From UBA9619 sp964630665 (GTDB lineage: Bacteria; Pseudomonadota; Gammaproteobacteria; Arenicellales; UBA868): a stretch of 45,122 bases of DNA. Within the stretch, counting starts at the first letter, position 1. The number at the start of each line of letters is the position of its first letter. Shown here one piece after another: positions 34,073 through 42,255 of the stretch. Where the stretch lies: contig CAZVVN010000022.1 in the NCBI GenBank assembly GCA_964630665.1, positions 1 through 45,122 of the forward strand, read 5' to 3'. The notes beneath the pieces are model-generated. The model was not told the origin of the DNA. It saw only the letters and a program-made list of their open reading frames with translations, and ran no database searches. Made by a program: the position numbers and the translations under genes.

Positions 34073-35179
34073 CTAGCTGAACGAAAAGACAGGAGAACCG
34101 AACTGGCTTTCGTCCGGTGTTATCCCTAGGCCGTCCCCTTTTGGCAATTCAACCTGACCCGAGATGACTTGTATCCCATTTACCGGGTCATAGTGCTCTT
34201 CGATGTAATTGTCAGGAATCCAAACGGCCTCTAGGAGACGCGGTGTAACCGTTACCGCTGCATGCAGAATAGCCGCGGCAGTAATATCACCCCCCCAGGT
34301 ATCTTCACAAGTATGCGGCATAGACCGCATAGCACAGATATCACGCACACTGGCAAATGCATTAAGACCGCCCAAACGTGTGATCTTGAGACCAAAACCG
34401 TCACAGACACCCAATGCGATCGCGCGAAGAACGTCCGTCGGACTCTCAGTATTTTCGTCCAGGTAAATCGGGTGTGAGATCTGTGTTCGGATCGAATTGA
34501 TCTCTTCCATCGTATTGCAGGGTTGCTCGAGAACAATTGGCAACTCCGAACAGGCAAGACTAAAACGAAGCGCCTCGCTTGCTGTCATTGCACGGTTGGC
34601 ATCTACGACGATCTGTGCTCGACTGCCAACAGCCTCCCAGACCTTATGAACCACAGCAATATCAATTGAAAGATCCCGCCCACCGGACTTTATCTGAATC
34701 CTCGAATAGCCCTGAGATACTTTATCAACAGCCAGCCGCGCGATCTCATCGGGATCACCGATACCGGTTGCAAAATATGCAGGGACCTTATGAGTCGCTG
34801 CTCCACCGAGCAAATCACAGACCCGCAGACCAAAATGCTTGGCGCGTAAATCCATAACCGCTATATCGATCGCAGCTTTGGCATAGTTATGGCCATTCAA
34901 GAGTTCGTCCATGCGTCGCCGCAACAAAAGCGGAGCCATTAACGACTCGCCCACCAGTTCCTTACCCATCTCCGACATCGCGGCCCGCGCACCCAATGCA
35001 TGCTGTGGTTGATAGGCTGCTCCGAGCGGAGCCGTTTCACCCCAACCCACCAGCCCTGTATCCGAGACGATCTTCAATATAGTCGTGTCTACCGACTCTA
35101 ATACCGAGTTTGACCAGGAATAGGGCCCACCGACAACGGGCAAGTCCTTCTGAAAAACATGGAACTCACTAATTCTCAT
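34073..35179 (-). CDS. Enolase-superfamily enzyme, hydroxyproline-betaine epimerase / hydroxyproline dehydratase group
   Basis: A 368-residue member of the mandelate racemase/muconate lactonising group. Catalytic lysines are K164 (RIQIKSGG) and K265 (GFGLKITRLGG); metal ligands are D193 (VVDANRA), E218 (IVLEQPC) and D241 (YLDENTE). From memory, NGHNYAKAAIDIAVMDL, PHTCEDTWGGDI, EEHYDPVNG and the GLGITPDESQFGSP end match 4-hydroxyproline betaine 2-epimerase (HpbD) closely. The early YSWSN and PLGAAYQPQHALG resemble cis-3-hydroxyproline dehydratase. It is the last gene of the transporter operon. AAGGA 8 bases before the ATG sets the start. Confidence 0.82.
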   Translation of the reverse strand: MRISEFHVFQKDLPVVGGPYSWSNSVLESVDTTILKIVSDTGLVGWGETAPLGAAYQPQHALGARAAMSEMGKELVGESLMAPLLLRRRMDELLNGHNYAKAAIDIAVMDLRAKHFGLRVCDLLGGAATHKVPAYFATGIGDPDEIARLAVDKVSQGYSRIQIKSGGRDLSIDIAVVHKVWEAVGSRAQIVVDANRAMTASEALRFSLACSELPIVLEQPCNTMEEINSIRTQISHPIYLDENTESPTDVLRAIALGVCDGFGLKITRLGGLNAFASVRDICAMRSMPHTCEDTWGGDITAAAILHAAVTVTPRLLEAVWIPDNYIEEHYDPVNGIQVISGQVELPKGDGLGITPDESQFGSPVFSFS

Positions 35180-35313
35180 ATCGTCGTCCTTCGGCGTAAA
35201 TGACCTACCGGTGAAGATGCCAGGGAAAGAACTCGACAGATTGGCCGTGGCATCATGATCTATCGGAACCAGGAAACACGCACTCTGATAGATTTTCTTA
35301 AAGCAGTTTCTAT

Positions 35314-36225
35314 TTAGAGATGAAAGTGCCCACTTATCGTCTTCGTCGCGAGACCGCCTACCCGGATGTTAACGATTTCTCCCTTGTTCAGTTTCAGTTC
35401 GGTACGAACCTTGCTGGGCCTATTCATCTCGTAACCCTGCTCACAGATCAGTGTACAGCGACCATTCGGTGGTGCCTCAAGCAGACCATGCTGTAGCAGA
35501 TAACAGGCAAGGGCGCGATTGGTTGTACCAGCTGCCGGCACTTCCGGTGTACCAACCAGAGGTGCAAACTCGCGGCAATGCACCGTACTCTCGGCATGCA
35601 CGGTATCAAGCGTAAACAGAACTACAGTATCTATCTGCTTCTGCGCGCACATTGACCTGATGTTTTGGTAATTCGGGGCAATGGCACCCATCGCTTTCAG
35701 ATCATTGATTGGAATCACCAGGTGGGTGAAATCTGATTCCGTGCGCCCGATGGGCAGATTTGTATCCGATCCTTTTATCTCCGGTCCAAACAACGATTCA
35801 AGATCTACCCCAGACATCAGAACTGGATCAAAATCTGCTGGCGCGAGCGTCAGCATTGTTTCTACGCGTTCATCATGACGACGAACAAGATCCACAACAG
35901 CAGTATTCTCTGCGGTATGCAAATTCACTGTAACGCCATTGGCTTTTTCGACTTTCAGCATCTCGCTTTCAACCAGGCTGGTCATCAAGGCCAGCGTCCC
36001 ATGGCCACACATCGGGTATTCCGTGCTGGTGGAAAAAAACCGAACGTAGACATCCTGTTGATCGACATTCAAAACAAAACAGGTGGCCGGGGCACCGATT
36101 TCCTTGGCAATCTTCTGCATTTCCGGCACCGCGAGATCAGCTGCACCATAAATGACCCCAGCAGGACTGCCGCCAAACGGCTGTTCAGAAAAAGAATCAA
36201 AAAGTTCAAGACGATAGTGAGGCAT
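35314..36225 (-). CDS. PhzF-fold protein with altered catalytic residues
   Basis: A 303-residue PhzF/diaminopimelate-epimerase-fold protein. GGSPAGVIYG and FFSTSTEYPMCGHGTLAL are the family blocks. The catalytic Glu of PhzF (SExxFV) is replaced by Ala at 47 (GAPATCFVL), and EDPATGSA in the second domain reads EVPAAGTTN with Val at 229. Cys 73 in MCGHG recalls the active Cys of proline racemase and hydroxyproline epimerase/dehydratase. The reaction is therefore likely to differ from phenazine-type isomerisation. It sits between a peptide-type transporter and a hydroxyproline-type enzyme on the same strand, so a proline-like substrate is a reasonable guess. Confidence 0.82.
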   Translation of the reverse strand: MPHYRLELFDSFSEQPFGGSPAGVIYGAADLAVPEMQKIAKEIGAPATCFVLNVDQQDVYVRFFSTSTEYPMCGHGTLALMTSLVESEMLKVEKANGVTVNLHTAENTAVVDLVRRHDERVETMLTLAPADFDPVLMSGVDLESLFGPEIKGSDTNLPIGRTESDFTHLVIPINDLKAMGAIAPNYQNIRSMCAQKQIDTVVLFTLDTVHAESTVHCREFAPLVGTPEVPAAGTTNRALACYLLQHGLLEAPPNGRCTLICEQGYEMNRPSKVRTELKLNKGEIVNIRVGGLATKTISGHFHL

Positions 36226-36279
36226 TTCCTGGCCTCCTGATTCAGCTTCGCTGGTGCCAGGGTGCTGACAGTACCAACG

Positions 36280-36423
36280 TTATTGAAAGACCCAAGAGTA
36301 AATTTCCTTTCCCCAGACTAGCACCGACACTTTTTTGTCTGCGATTAGAGCTGCAAGTCCAGCTGAATCGAGATTATCGTATTCGTCTGCAGGAATCATC
36401 GTGATCCCGCACCACGGTTCCAT
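36280..36423 (-). CDS. Possible 47-residue small protein coupled to the ABC ATPase
   Basis: The ATG at 36421-36423 follows the ATPase stop codon directly (TAGATG), so ribosomes could re-initiate. The frame reads MEPWCGITMIPADEYDNLDS, then AGLAALIADKKVSVLVWGKE, and stops at a TAA at 36280 after 47 codons. Codon use looks normal and the sequence looks globular, with no membrane segment. I do not recognise it. It is followed by about 50 bases and the PhzF-fold gene. A chance frame cannot be excluded. Confidence 0.4.
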   Translation of the reverse strand: MEPWCGITMIPADEYDNLDSAGLAALIADKKVSVLVWGKEIYSWVFQ

Positions 36424-38238
36424 CTATTGCAGAAACTCTGCTTCACTGCGATGGCACTCGATAGTGTGCCCCCCGTTCAGTTGGCGGGCCGGTGGTGTTT
36501 CACGATCACAGGTATCTTTAATCGCCAACGGACAACGGTCAAAGAAAGGGCAACCGACCTCTGTCAATGTCACCACCCGGTCTATTCCCGCCTGAGCCTC
36601 CTGCGTTTGCATCGTTTCTTCCAGCCATCCCACACGGAGTTCCGGCACCGAGCTGATGAGCAGTCGGGTATAAGGATGGTAAGGCGGTGACAGCACATGG
36701 TCGACCGGTCCCTGTTCAACCACTCGGCCCGCGTAGAGCACGACAATTTCATCTGCAAAGGATGCGACCGTAGACAAATCGTGGCTGATAAAAACAAAGG
36801 ATACGCCCGTTTGCTTACGCAGACGTTTTAACAGTTCTATAACATTGGCGCCCACGATCGAATCCAATGCCGAGATCACTTCGTCACACAGCAATACTTC
36901 AGGAGTAGCAGCCAGCGCCCTGGCAAGATTAACCCGCTGCTTCTGGCCGCCTGAGAGCTCCTCAGGGTATCGTCCCGCAAAGTCTTGAGGCAGTTCCACC
37001 ATTTCCAGTAGTTCCACGATTCTCCGGCGCTTTTCCTTGCCTTTCAATCCCAAATAAAATTCCAGTGGTCGTCCTAGAATGTGGTCGATGCGCTGGCGGG
37101 GATTAAGCGCGGTATCAGCCATCTGGAAAACGAACTGAATTTTCTGGAGCTCGTTCCGGCTCCGTCGCTGCAGGGCAGGATTCAGCATCTGGCCGTCCAG
37201 TAGGACCTGTCCCTGGGCTGCAGGTAGAAGACCTGCCATCACCCGAGCCAAAGTTGACTTACCGCAGCCTGATTCACCGATGATGCCGACGCTGTGGCCT
37301 CGTTCAATAGCGACATTGACATCGCGCAAAACCGTAATTGAAGGAACGCCTCCCTGAGTCCTACCGTAACCGGCAAGGATATCTTTCACCTCAAGCGCCG
37401 GTGCTTCGCGCCGATGCTCACCACTGGTTTCATCGCCCTGGCCTGCGGCGGGTGGCGGGCGTACAGCATGCATCAGCCGGCGGGTGTAATCATGGCCGGG
37501 GTTACTCACAACCTGTTCAGCAGTTCCATACTCCTGGGCCTCACCAGCATAAAGCACTACGATATGATCGGCGATCTGCGCCACCACCGATAGATCATGC
37601 GTCACATAGATGGCCGCAGAACCTTCCTGCTTGATGACCGCCTTGAAGGCCTTGAGCACTTCAATTTGCGTCGTAACATCAAGCGCAGTCGTGGGCTCGT
37701 CCAGCACTAGAAGATCCGGCTTTCCGCACAAGGCGGTCGCTGCCATCAGGCGCTGTAGCTGGCCTCCAGATACCTGGTGGGGGTAACGTCTTCCGAGCCT
37801 GTCTGGGTCCGGCAGTTCCAGCGCCCGATATAGCGTTTCGGCACGTTGATCGGCCTGCTCCTGAGTCATAATTCCGTGCAAAACGCATGACTCGGTGACC
37901 TGCTCGCCGATGGTCAGGGCCGGGTTAAAGGTGGCGGCCGCACTCTGCGCTAGATAGGCCACCCGCTGACCCCGAAGGCCTCGCAACTGGTCGGTCCCCA
38001 TGCTGATGACGTCCTCACCCTCGAGACGCACCTCACCACCTGTGAACTCAAGACCGGGCTTGGTATACCCAAGGGAGGACAGCGCAATGGTTGTTTTACC
38101 GGAACCTGATTCCCCAATCAGCGCCACCACTTCACCGCGCGCCACGCTGAAACTCACTCCCTTTACGATGGGGGTCAGTTCATCATCGTCGCTGCGGGCA
38201 CTGATCCGAAGATCATCGACCTCGAGCAGCGTACTCAT
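36424..38238 (-). CDS. Fused double ATPase of a peptide-type ABC importer (DppD-DppF-like)
   Basis: A 604-residue protein with two ABC domains that are usually separate. Domain 1: Walker A GESGSGKTT (42-50), signature VSGGQLQR (156-163), Walker B LLVLDEP (176-182). Domain 2: Walker A GESGCGKST (321-329), signature LSGGQKQR (428-435), Walker B region LLCDEVISALD with Val where Pro is usual. The C-terminal oligopeptide-type extension has CPFFDRCPLA and ends near CHRSEAEF; its Cys residues may bind an Fe-S cluster, as in this family. It powers uptake through the two permeases upstream. The start overlaps the permease stop by four bases. Confidence 0.92.
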   Translation of the reverse strand: MSTLLEVDDLRISARSDDDELTPIVKGVSFSVARGEVVALIGESGSGKTTIALSSLGYTKPGLEFTGGEVRLEGEDVISMGTDQLRGLRGQRVAYLAQSAAATFNPALTIGEQVTESCVLHGIMTQEQADQRAETLYRALELPDPDRLGRRYPHQVSGGQLQRLMAATALCGKPDLLVLDEPTTALDVTTQIEVLKAFKAVIKQEGSAAIYVTHDLSVVAQIADHIVVLYAGEAQEYGTAEQVVSNPGHDYTRRLMHAVRPPPAAGQGDETSGEHRREAPALEVKDILAGYGRTQGGVPSITVLRDVNVAIERGHSVGIIGESGCGKSTLARVMAGLLPAAQGQVLLDGQMLNPALQRRSRNELQKIQFVFQMADTALNPRQRIDHILGRPLEFYLGLKGKEKRRRIVELLEMVELPQDFAGRYPEELSGGQKQRVNLARALAATPEVLLCDEVISALDSIVGANVIELLKRLRKQTGVSFVFISHDLSTVASFADEIVVLYAGRVVEQGPVDHVLSPPYHPYTRLLISSVPELRVGWLEETMQTQEAQAGIDRVVTLTEVGCPFFDRCPLAIKDTCDRETPPARQLNGGHTIECHRSEAEFLQ

Positions 38239-39176
38239 GAGATCATCCTCTTGGCCAGTTTGCCTCCTGAGTGGGCCGAAATATCATCCACAATCATGTT
38301 GACAGAAATCGTCAGCGTGGCAATGGCCAGCGCCGGCATCAGTGGCGCAACCGAACCATAAACCAACCCTGAAAGATTCTCTTTCACCATGCTGCCCCAG
38401 TCGGACATCGGCGGCTGCACGCCGAGGCCAAGAAAGCTCAAGGAAGAGATAAACAGGATCACCCAGACAAAACGCAGGCCAAAATCGGTTGCAAGCGGCA
38501 TCGCAATATTTGGCAGAATCTCCCGGGTGATGATCCACCAAAGTCCTTCGCCACGCACCTTGGCTGCCTCGACAAAATCACTGACCATGACCTCCTGACC
38601 GAGGGATCGCGCAATACGAAACACGCTGGTGGCATAGATCACACCAACGATCAGTATGAGCCAGAATATGCCGGGGCTATCCAACGCAGCGATCAATACC
38701 AGAGCAAACATGATTGAGGGGATCGAGAGAAGCGCGTCATTGACACGGCTCAGCGACATATCCAGAAGCCGGCTTCCCACGGCAGCGGCAATACCAAGTG
38801 TGACGCCAAAAAGGTATGCCAGAAGCGTGGCTAGAATTGAGATCCCAATCGTCGTTCGAGCGCCAAACAGGATCCGTGACAGAGTGTCCCGCCCCAGGTA
38901 ATCACTGCCAAGCCAAACGATTTTGCTGGGCGGCTGAAAGTCCGTGTCGGGGTACATCTCGTCACTACCCGGCACAATAAACAATTCCTCGTCGAGGATA
39001 TCTGCCTCGTGATACGGAGCAATCATCGGGCCGATCGCGACAATCACGGCCCAGAAAATCAACACAGCGATACCGATCTTTCCAGGCCAGCTGAGTTTGA
39101 TCTTGCGCTTGGGTGGCGCGTCCGGCAGTTCTTCAAACTGTGAGGAGGGCCCAGTTTGCTGCGGTGATTCAGACAT
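38235..39176 (-). CDS. Peptide-type ABC permease (DppC-like)
   Basis: A 313-residue permease with a hydrophilic N-terminus, one membrane segment (IGIAVLIFWAVIVAIGPMI), a periplasmic stretch, and five further helices. The segment YLGRDTLSRILFGARTTIGI is the OppC/DppC hallmark, and the EAA loop is EAAKVRGEGLWWIITREILP followed by N. ATG at 39176 is used because the frame before it (to 39251) overlaps the DppB gene and is not family-like. The stop overlaps the ATPase start by four bases, and the DppB-like stop lies about 20 bases upstream. Confidence 0.9.
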   Translation of the reverse strand: MSESPQQTGPSSQFEELPDAPPKRKIKLSWPGKIGIAVLIFWAVIVAIGPMIAPYHEADILDEELFIVPGSDEMYPDTDFQPPSKIVWLGSDYLGRDTLSRILFGARTTIGISILATLLAYLFGVTLGIAAAVGSRLLDMSLSRVNDALLSIPSIMFALVLIAALDSPGIFWLILIVGVIYATSVFRIARSLGQEVMVSDFVEAAKVRGEGLWWIITREILPNIAMPLATDFGLRFVWVILFISSLSFLGLGVQPPMSDWGSMVKENLSGLVYGSVAPLMPALAIATLTISVNMIVDDISAHSGGKLAKRMIS

Positions 39177-39195
39177 AGTCAGGCGTTTCCTTACT

Positions 39196-40161
39196 TTACT
39201 TTGGATGGCGCAATCTGGGGTTGGAGAGAATGGTCGCCATGTCCGCAACAAAGATCAGCACAATATAGGTCGAACAGAAAATCATGGCACAGGCCTGCAC
39301 CAGCGGCATATCCCGCATCAGAACCGCCTCAATCATGAGTTTCGCAAGCCCGGGATAGGAAAATATCTGTTCGACCACCACGACACCGCCCACCAGCCAG
39401 GCGAGGTTGAGGGCGATCACATTGACGATGGGGCCCACTGCATTAAACAGGGCGTGGCGCAGAATTATTGTCTTCCGCGGCACCCCTTTCAGGATCGCCA
39501 TCTCGATATAGGGCGAACTCATCACGTTGAGTACGGTTGCCCGGGTCATCCGGATAATCTGGGATGAAACCAGAATCACCAGGGTCAGTATGGGCATCGC
39601 CAGGGTCTTGATCAGCACCCACCCGGTTTCATTTCCTCTCAAGTAGACAATGGATGGAAGCCATCCAAGAGACACCGCAAAAATCAGGACCAGCGTTGTC
39701 GCAACCAAGAAATCAGGCACCGAAATGAGGTTAAGCGTGGCAAAAGTAATCGAACGATCCAATCGGGTGCCGGGGTGCATTGCGGCAATGAGACCTAAAA
39801 ACAGTGAGATTGGAATTGCGATTACCCCGACCAATAGCGTCAGACGAGCAGTGTTGTAAACGCGAGGCCCCAGCATCTCGACAATCGGGGTTCCGAGTCC
39901 GGCCCCCAAACCTGCCTTGGAGATACCCAGGTCACCCATCAGTACATTTTGCAGCCAGACCAGATATTGCTGGATGGGGTGTTTATCCAGGCCGAGTTTT
40001 GCTCTGAGGGCTGCAGTGCTTTCAGGTGTTGCCGTCTGCCCCAGAATGATCTGGGCCACATCACCCGGCAGCAGGTTCGTGCCAATAAAGATCAGCACCG
40101 ACACGACCCAGAGGGTTACCAGGCTGATACCAAATCTGCCTAAAAGAGCGCGCCAGAGCAT
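39196..40161 (-). CDS. Peptide-type ABC permease (DppB-like)
   Basis: A 321-residue permease with six helices. The N-terminal RFGISLVTLWVVSVLIFIG, the TNLLPGDVAQIILGQTATPE segment and the EAA loop ending ILRHALFNAVGPIVNVIALN are the DppB/OppB pattern. The ATG at 40161 is about 97 bases after the binding-protein stop; the hairpin at 40202-40233 lies in that gap. It is followed by the DppC-like gene. Confidence 0.9.
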   Translation of the reverse strand: MLWRALLGRFGISLVTLWVVSVLIFIGTNLLPGDVAQIILGQTATPESTAALRAKLGLDKHPIQQYLVWLQNVLMGDLGISKAGLGAGLGTPIVEMLGPRVYNTARLTLLVGVIAIPISLFLGLIAAMHPGTRLDRSITFATLNLISVPDFLVATTLVLIFAVSLGWLPSIVYLRGNETGWVLIKTLAMPILTLVILVSSQIIRMTRATVLNVMSSPYIEMAILKGVPRKTIILRHALFNAVGPIVNVIALNLAWLVGGVVVVEQIFSYPGLAKLMIEAVLMRDMPLVQACAMIFCSTYIVLIFVADMATILSNPRLRHPK

Positions 40162-40201
40162 GGTTAACCTGGGATTACCGCTGAAGGAAAGGTCTTAAAC
40201 A

Positions 40202-40233
40202 AAGGGGTCCGCACGTTGCCGTGCGAACCCCTT
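40202..40233 (-). terminator. Strand-specific hairpin after the binding-protein gene
   Basis: AAGGGGTTCGCACG and CGTGCGGACCCCTT (as minus-strand RNA) pair over 14 positions around a GCAA tetraloop; the one non-Watson-Crick position is U-G in minus RNA but C-A in plus RNA. That asymmetry shows it works on the minus transcript. It lies between binding protein and permease genes, as in the first operon, and probably protects the binding-protein mRNA or attenuates read-through. Confidence 0.75.
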
Positions 40234-40257
40234 CCGAGGATGATTGAACAGGCAGAC

Positions 40258-41844
40258 TTACCCTGCTTTCCAGATGTGCTCGGCCCAACCGTTTCCACCG
40301 AACTGACCCAGAGGACAGTTTGAGAAGCCCTGAACCTTGGGGTCGTGCCCATCCATGATGTTGGTGTGAGCAGGAATGACCATACCGCTCTGCGTGGACA
40401 CCAGCTTCTGCATCTCGCAGTGCANNNNNNNNNNCTCATGACGTTTTGCCGCATCGGTTTCTGCCAGGGAGTCTTTCAGCAACTGACCCATGCGGTCGCT
40501 GTTCCAGTAGGTGTCATTCCAGTTGCCATTGGGGCCGAACTGGATTGCCATCATGGCGTTCGCTGTCGGACGCATGTTCCAAGTCACCACGTTCAACGGC
40601 TCTTTCATCCACACCGCACCCCAGTAACCATCGGTCGGCACTCTTTTGAGCTTGAGGTTAAATCCGATTTTCTTGAGGTTGGCCTGCATGAGGAGGCACG
40701 CATCCTCAATGAAACCGATCACGGGCGCCACATACAGTTCGGCCTCTGAATATCCAGACTTATTGAGGTGGTACTTGGCCTTGTCAGGATCGTAGGGAAT
40801 CTGCGGCAGTTCGTGGCAGTGATCCGCGCCATAGGCAACGTTGATCGGGTGGTCATTACCCACGGTACCATGTCCTTTAAGGAACTTGCGGACGATCCGC
40901 TCGCGGTCCTGGATGTAGCGAAAGCCCTGGACCAGATCATCGTTGTCGCCAGGTGCGGTGTTCTTCAGGCAGCAGATACCACCATAAAGGCCCGACGGAA
41001 TCGAGAGGACCGCTTTACCCTCGCTTTCGATCTTCTTGATGTGCTTCGCTTTAACCGCCGTGGCCATATCGACACTGCCCGCCAACAACGCGTTCAACCT
41101 GGCGTCGGGATCGGTAATCGCCGTGACCTCGATACCGTCCAACCACTGCCCGGTATCCCGCCAGTAATTATTGTTGCGGGAATGGACCGACCTCACCCCC
41201 GCCTGGAAGCTATCGAGCGTGTAAGGGCCTGAACCACCCTGCCACCAGTTATGGGTATTGGCCTTGACGATCTTGGCCTGGGGCTGGGTCAGCTTGAAGG
41301 GCATATCCGCATCAGGTGACGACAGGGTGAGTTTCACGGTGTACTTGTCGACAGCTTTCCACTCAACAACAGCGGAGAAAAAAGACTTAATCGACGAAGG
41401 CGAACCGGCCGCGATATGGCGGTTCATACTCCAGACGACATCTCTGGCTGTTAGTTCGCCGCCGCTGTGAAATGCTACACCCTTGCGAATCTTGAAAATG
41501 TACTCGGTCGCGTTACCGTTGACCGACCATTCTTCAGCGAGTTCACCGTGAAGGCTCATGTTGTCCCAAACCTGGATGAGCCCGTTGTACATGGTGTTTG
41601 CCCGGACGTAGTCGATCGTCGATGTACCCAGAAGCGGGTCCAGCGTATCATCCGGACCATGCAGGTTGGACGCGAAGACTACCGAACCGCCACGGGACGG
41701 GCTAGCCGCCAGCGCGCTGGCTGAGCCTAACAGACTGCCAGCGGTCGTCGCCGTAAGGCCCAGGGCACCCATGGCCGTCAGGAAATCGCGACGGTCCATA
41801 CGCCCGTCACGGTACATTTGTTGAAATGTTTTGACTTCTTTCAT
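40258..41844 (-). CDS. Tat-exported peptide-type substrate-binding protein (family 5), with assembly gap
   Basis: A 528-residue periplasmic binding protein of the DppA/OppA (SBP_bac_5) family. The Tat signal has a twin Arg in MDRRDFLTAMGAL and ends near ASALAASP. The domain shows HGPDDTLDPLLGTSTIDYVR, LAEEWSVN, KGVAFHSGGELTARDVVWSM and GPYTLDSF. Ten unknown bases at 40425-40434 fall within the C-terminal part (AKRHE, gap, HCEMQKLV), and the frame is the same on both sides, so the gene is probably intact. ATG at 41844 with GGAGG about 9 bases upstream is preferred over 41865. It heads the long minus operon. Its ligand is unknown; the downstream genes suggest a proline-like or betaine-like compound rather than a peptide. 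Confidence 0.9.
   Translation of the reverse strand: MKEVKTFQQMYRDGRMDRRDFLTAMGALGLTATTAGSLLGSASALAASPSRGGSVVFASNLHGPDDTLDPLLGTSTIDYVRANTMYNGLIQVWDNMSLHGELAEEWSVNGNATEYIFKIRKGVAFHSGGELTARDVVWSMNRHIAAGSPSSIKSFFSAVVEWKAVDKYTVKLTLSSPDADMPFKLTQPQAKIVKANTHNWWQGGSGPYTLDSFQAGVRSVHSRNNNYWRDTGQWLDGIEVTAITDPDARLNALLAGSVDMATAVKAKHIKKIESEGKAVLSIPSGLYGGICCLKNTAPGDNDDLVQGFRYIQDRERIVRKFLKGHGTVGNDHPINVAYGADHCHELPQIPYDPDKAKYHLNKSGYSEAELYVAPVIGFIEDACLLMQANLKKIGFNLKLKRVPTDGYWGAVWMKEPLNVVTWNMRPTANAMMAIQFGPNGNWNDTYWNSDRMGQLLKDSLAETDAAKRHEXXXXHCEMQKLVSTQSGMVIPAHTNIMDGHDPKVQGFSNCPLGQFGGNGWAEHIWKAG
40425..40434. other. Assembly gap of ten N
   Basis: Ten undetermined bases inside the binding-protein gene. The frame is preserved across it, so the gap size may be close to correct. 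It could also be a default filler. Confidence 0.98.
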
Positions 41845-42255
41845 GTGATTTCCTCCGTTTTTCATATAACTCTGGACAACACTCAGTCCAATTGAATTCG
41901 AATTTGAGCCGCGTAACGGCCAAGCGAGGCGATTAACAGCGACCGCACTTGCCGACAGTGAAACATGAATCAGCCACCTGGGTCAAACTACCGCGTTCCA
42001 GATAGATATATTTAGGGTCCCAGCTGTCCAGCCAGCGATTCCTTGGCCTTCAAAGACCCCCAAAACAGTGAGAAAATAATGTGCTCTCGCGAAATTATTC
42101 CATTTCTGTCACAGCCGCTGAGGGATTCTCCCGTACCGGTTGGGGACTCAACGCGCTGGGTTCAGACCACCTGTGGTCTGGTCTAGAAGATTCTGCTTTG
42201 GAAGGCCTTTTACGACCATGACCCAGTACCGGACAAAGAGCAGCGACGACCACTG
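41845..42255. other. Divergent intergenic region upstream of the dpp-like operon and the BenE-type gene
   Basis: These 411 bases separate the starts of the binding-protein gene (-) and the BenE-type gene (+). I see no coding frame with a ribosome-binding site. A 10-base palindrome AATTCGAATT (41895-41904) and the longer one at 42163-42180 are the only clear structures. Both promoters should lie here, but I cannot assign their boxes. Confidence 0.5.
42163..42180. promoter_or_regulatory. 18-bp palindrome upstream of the BenE-type gene
   Basis: CAGACCAC (42163-42170), CT, GTGGTCTG (42173-42180) form a perfect 8-base inverted repeat, 75 bases before the ATG at 42256. It has no T run. I infer an operator for a dimeric regulator; a small hairpin in the 5' leader is the alternative. 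Confidence 0.45.
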
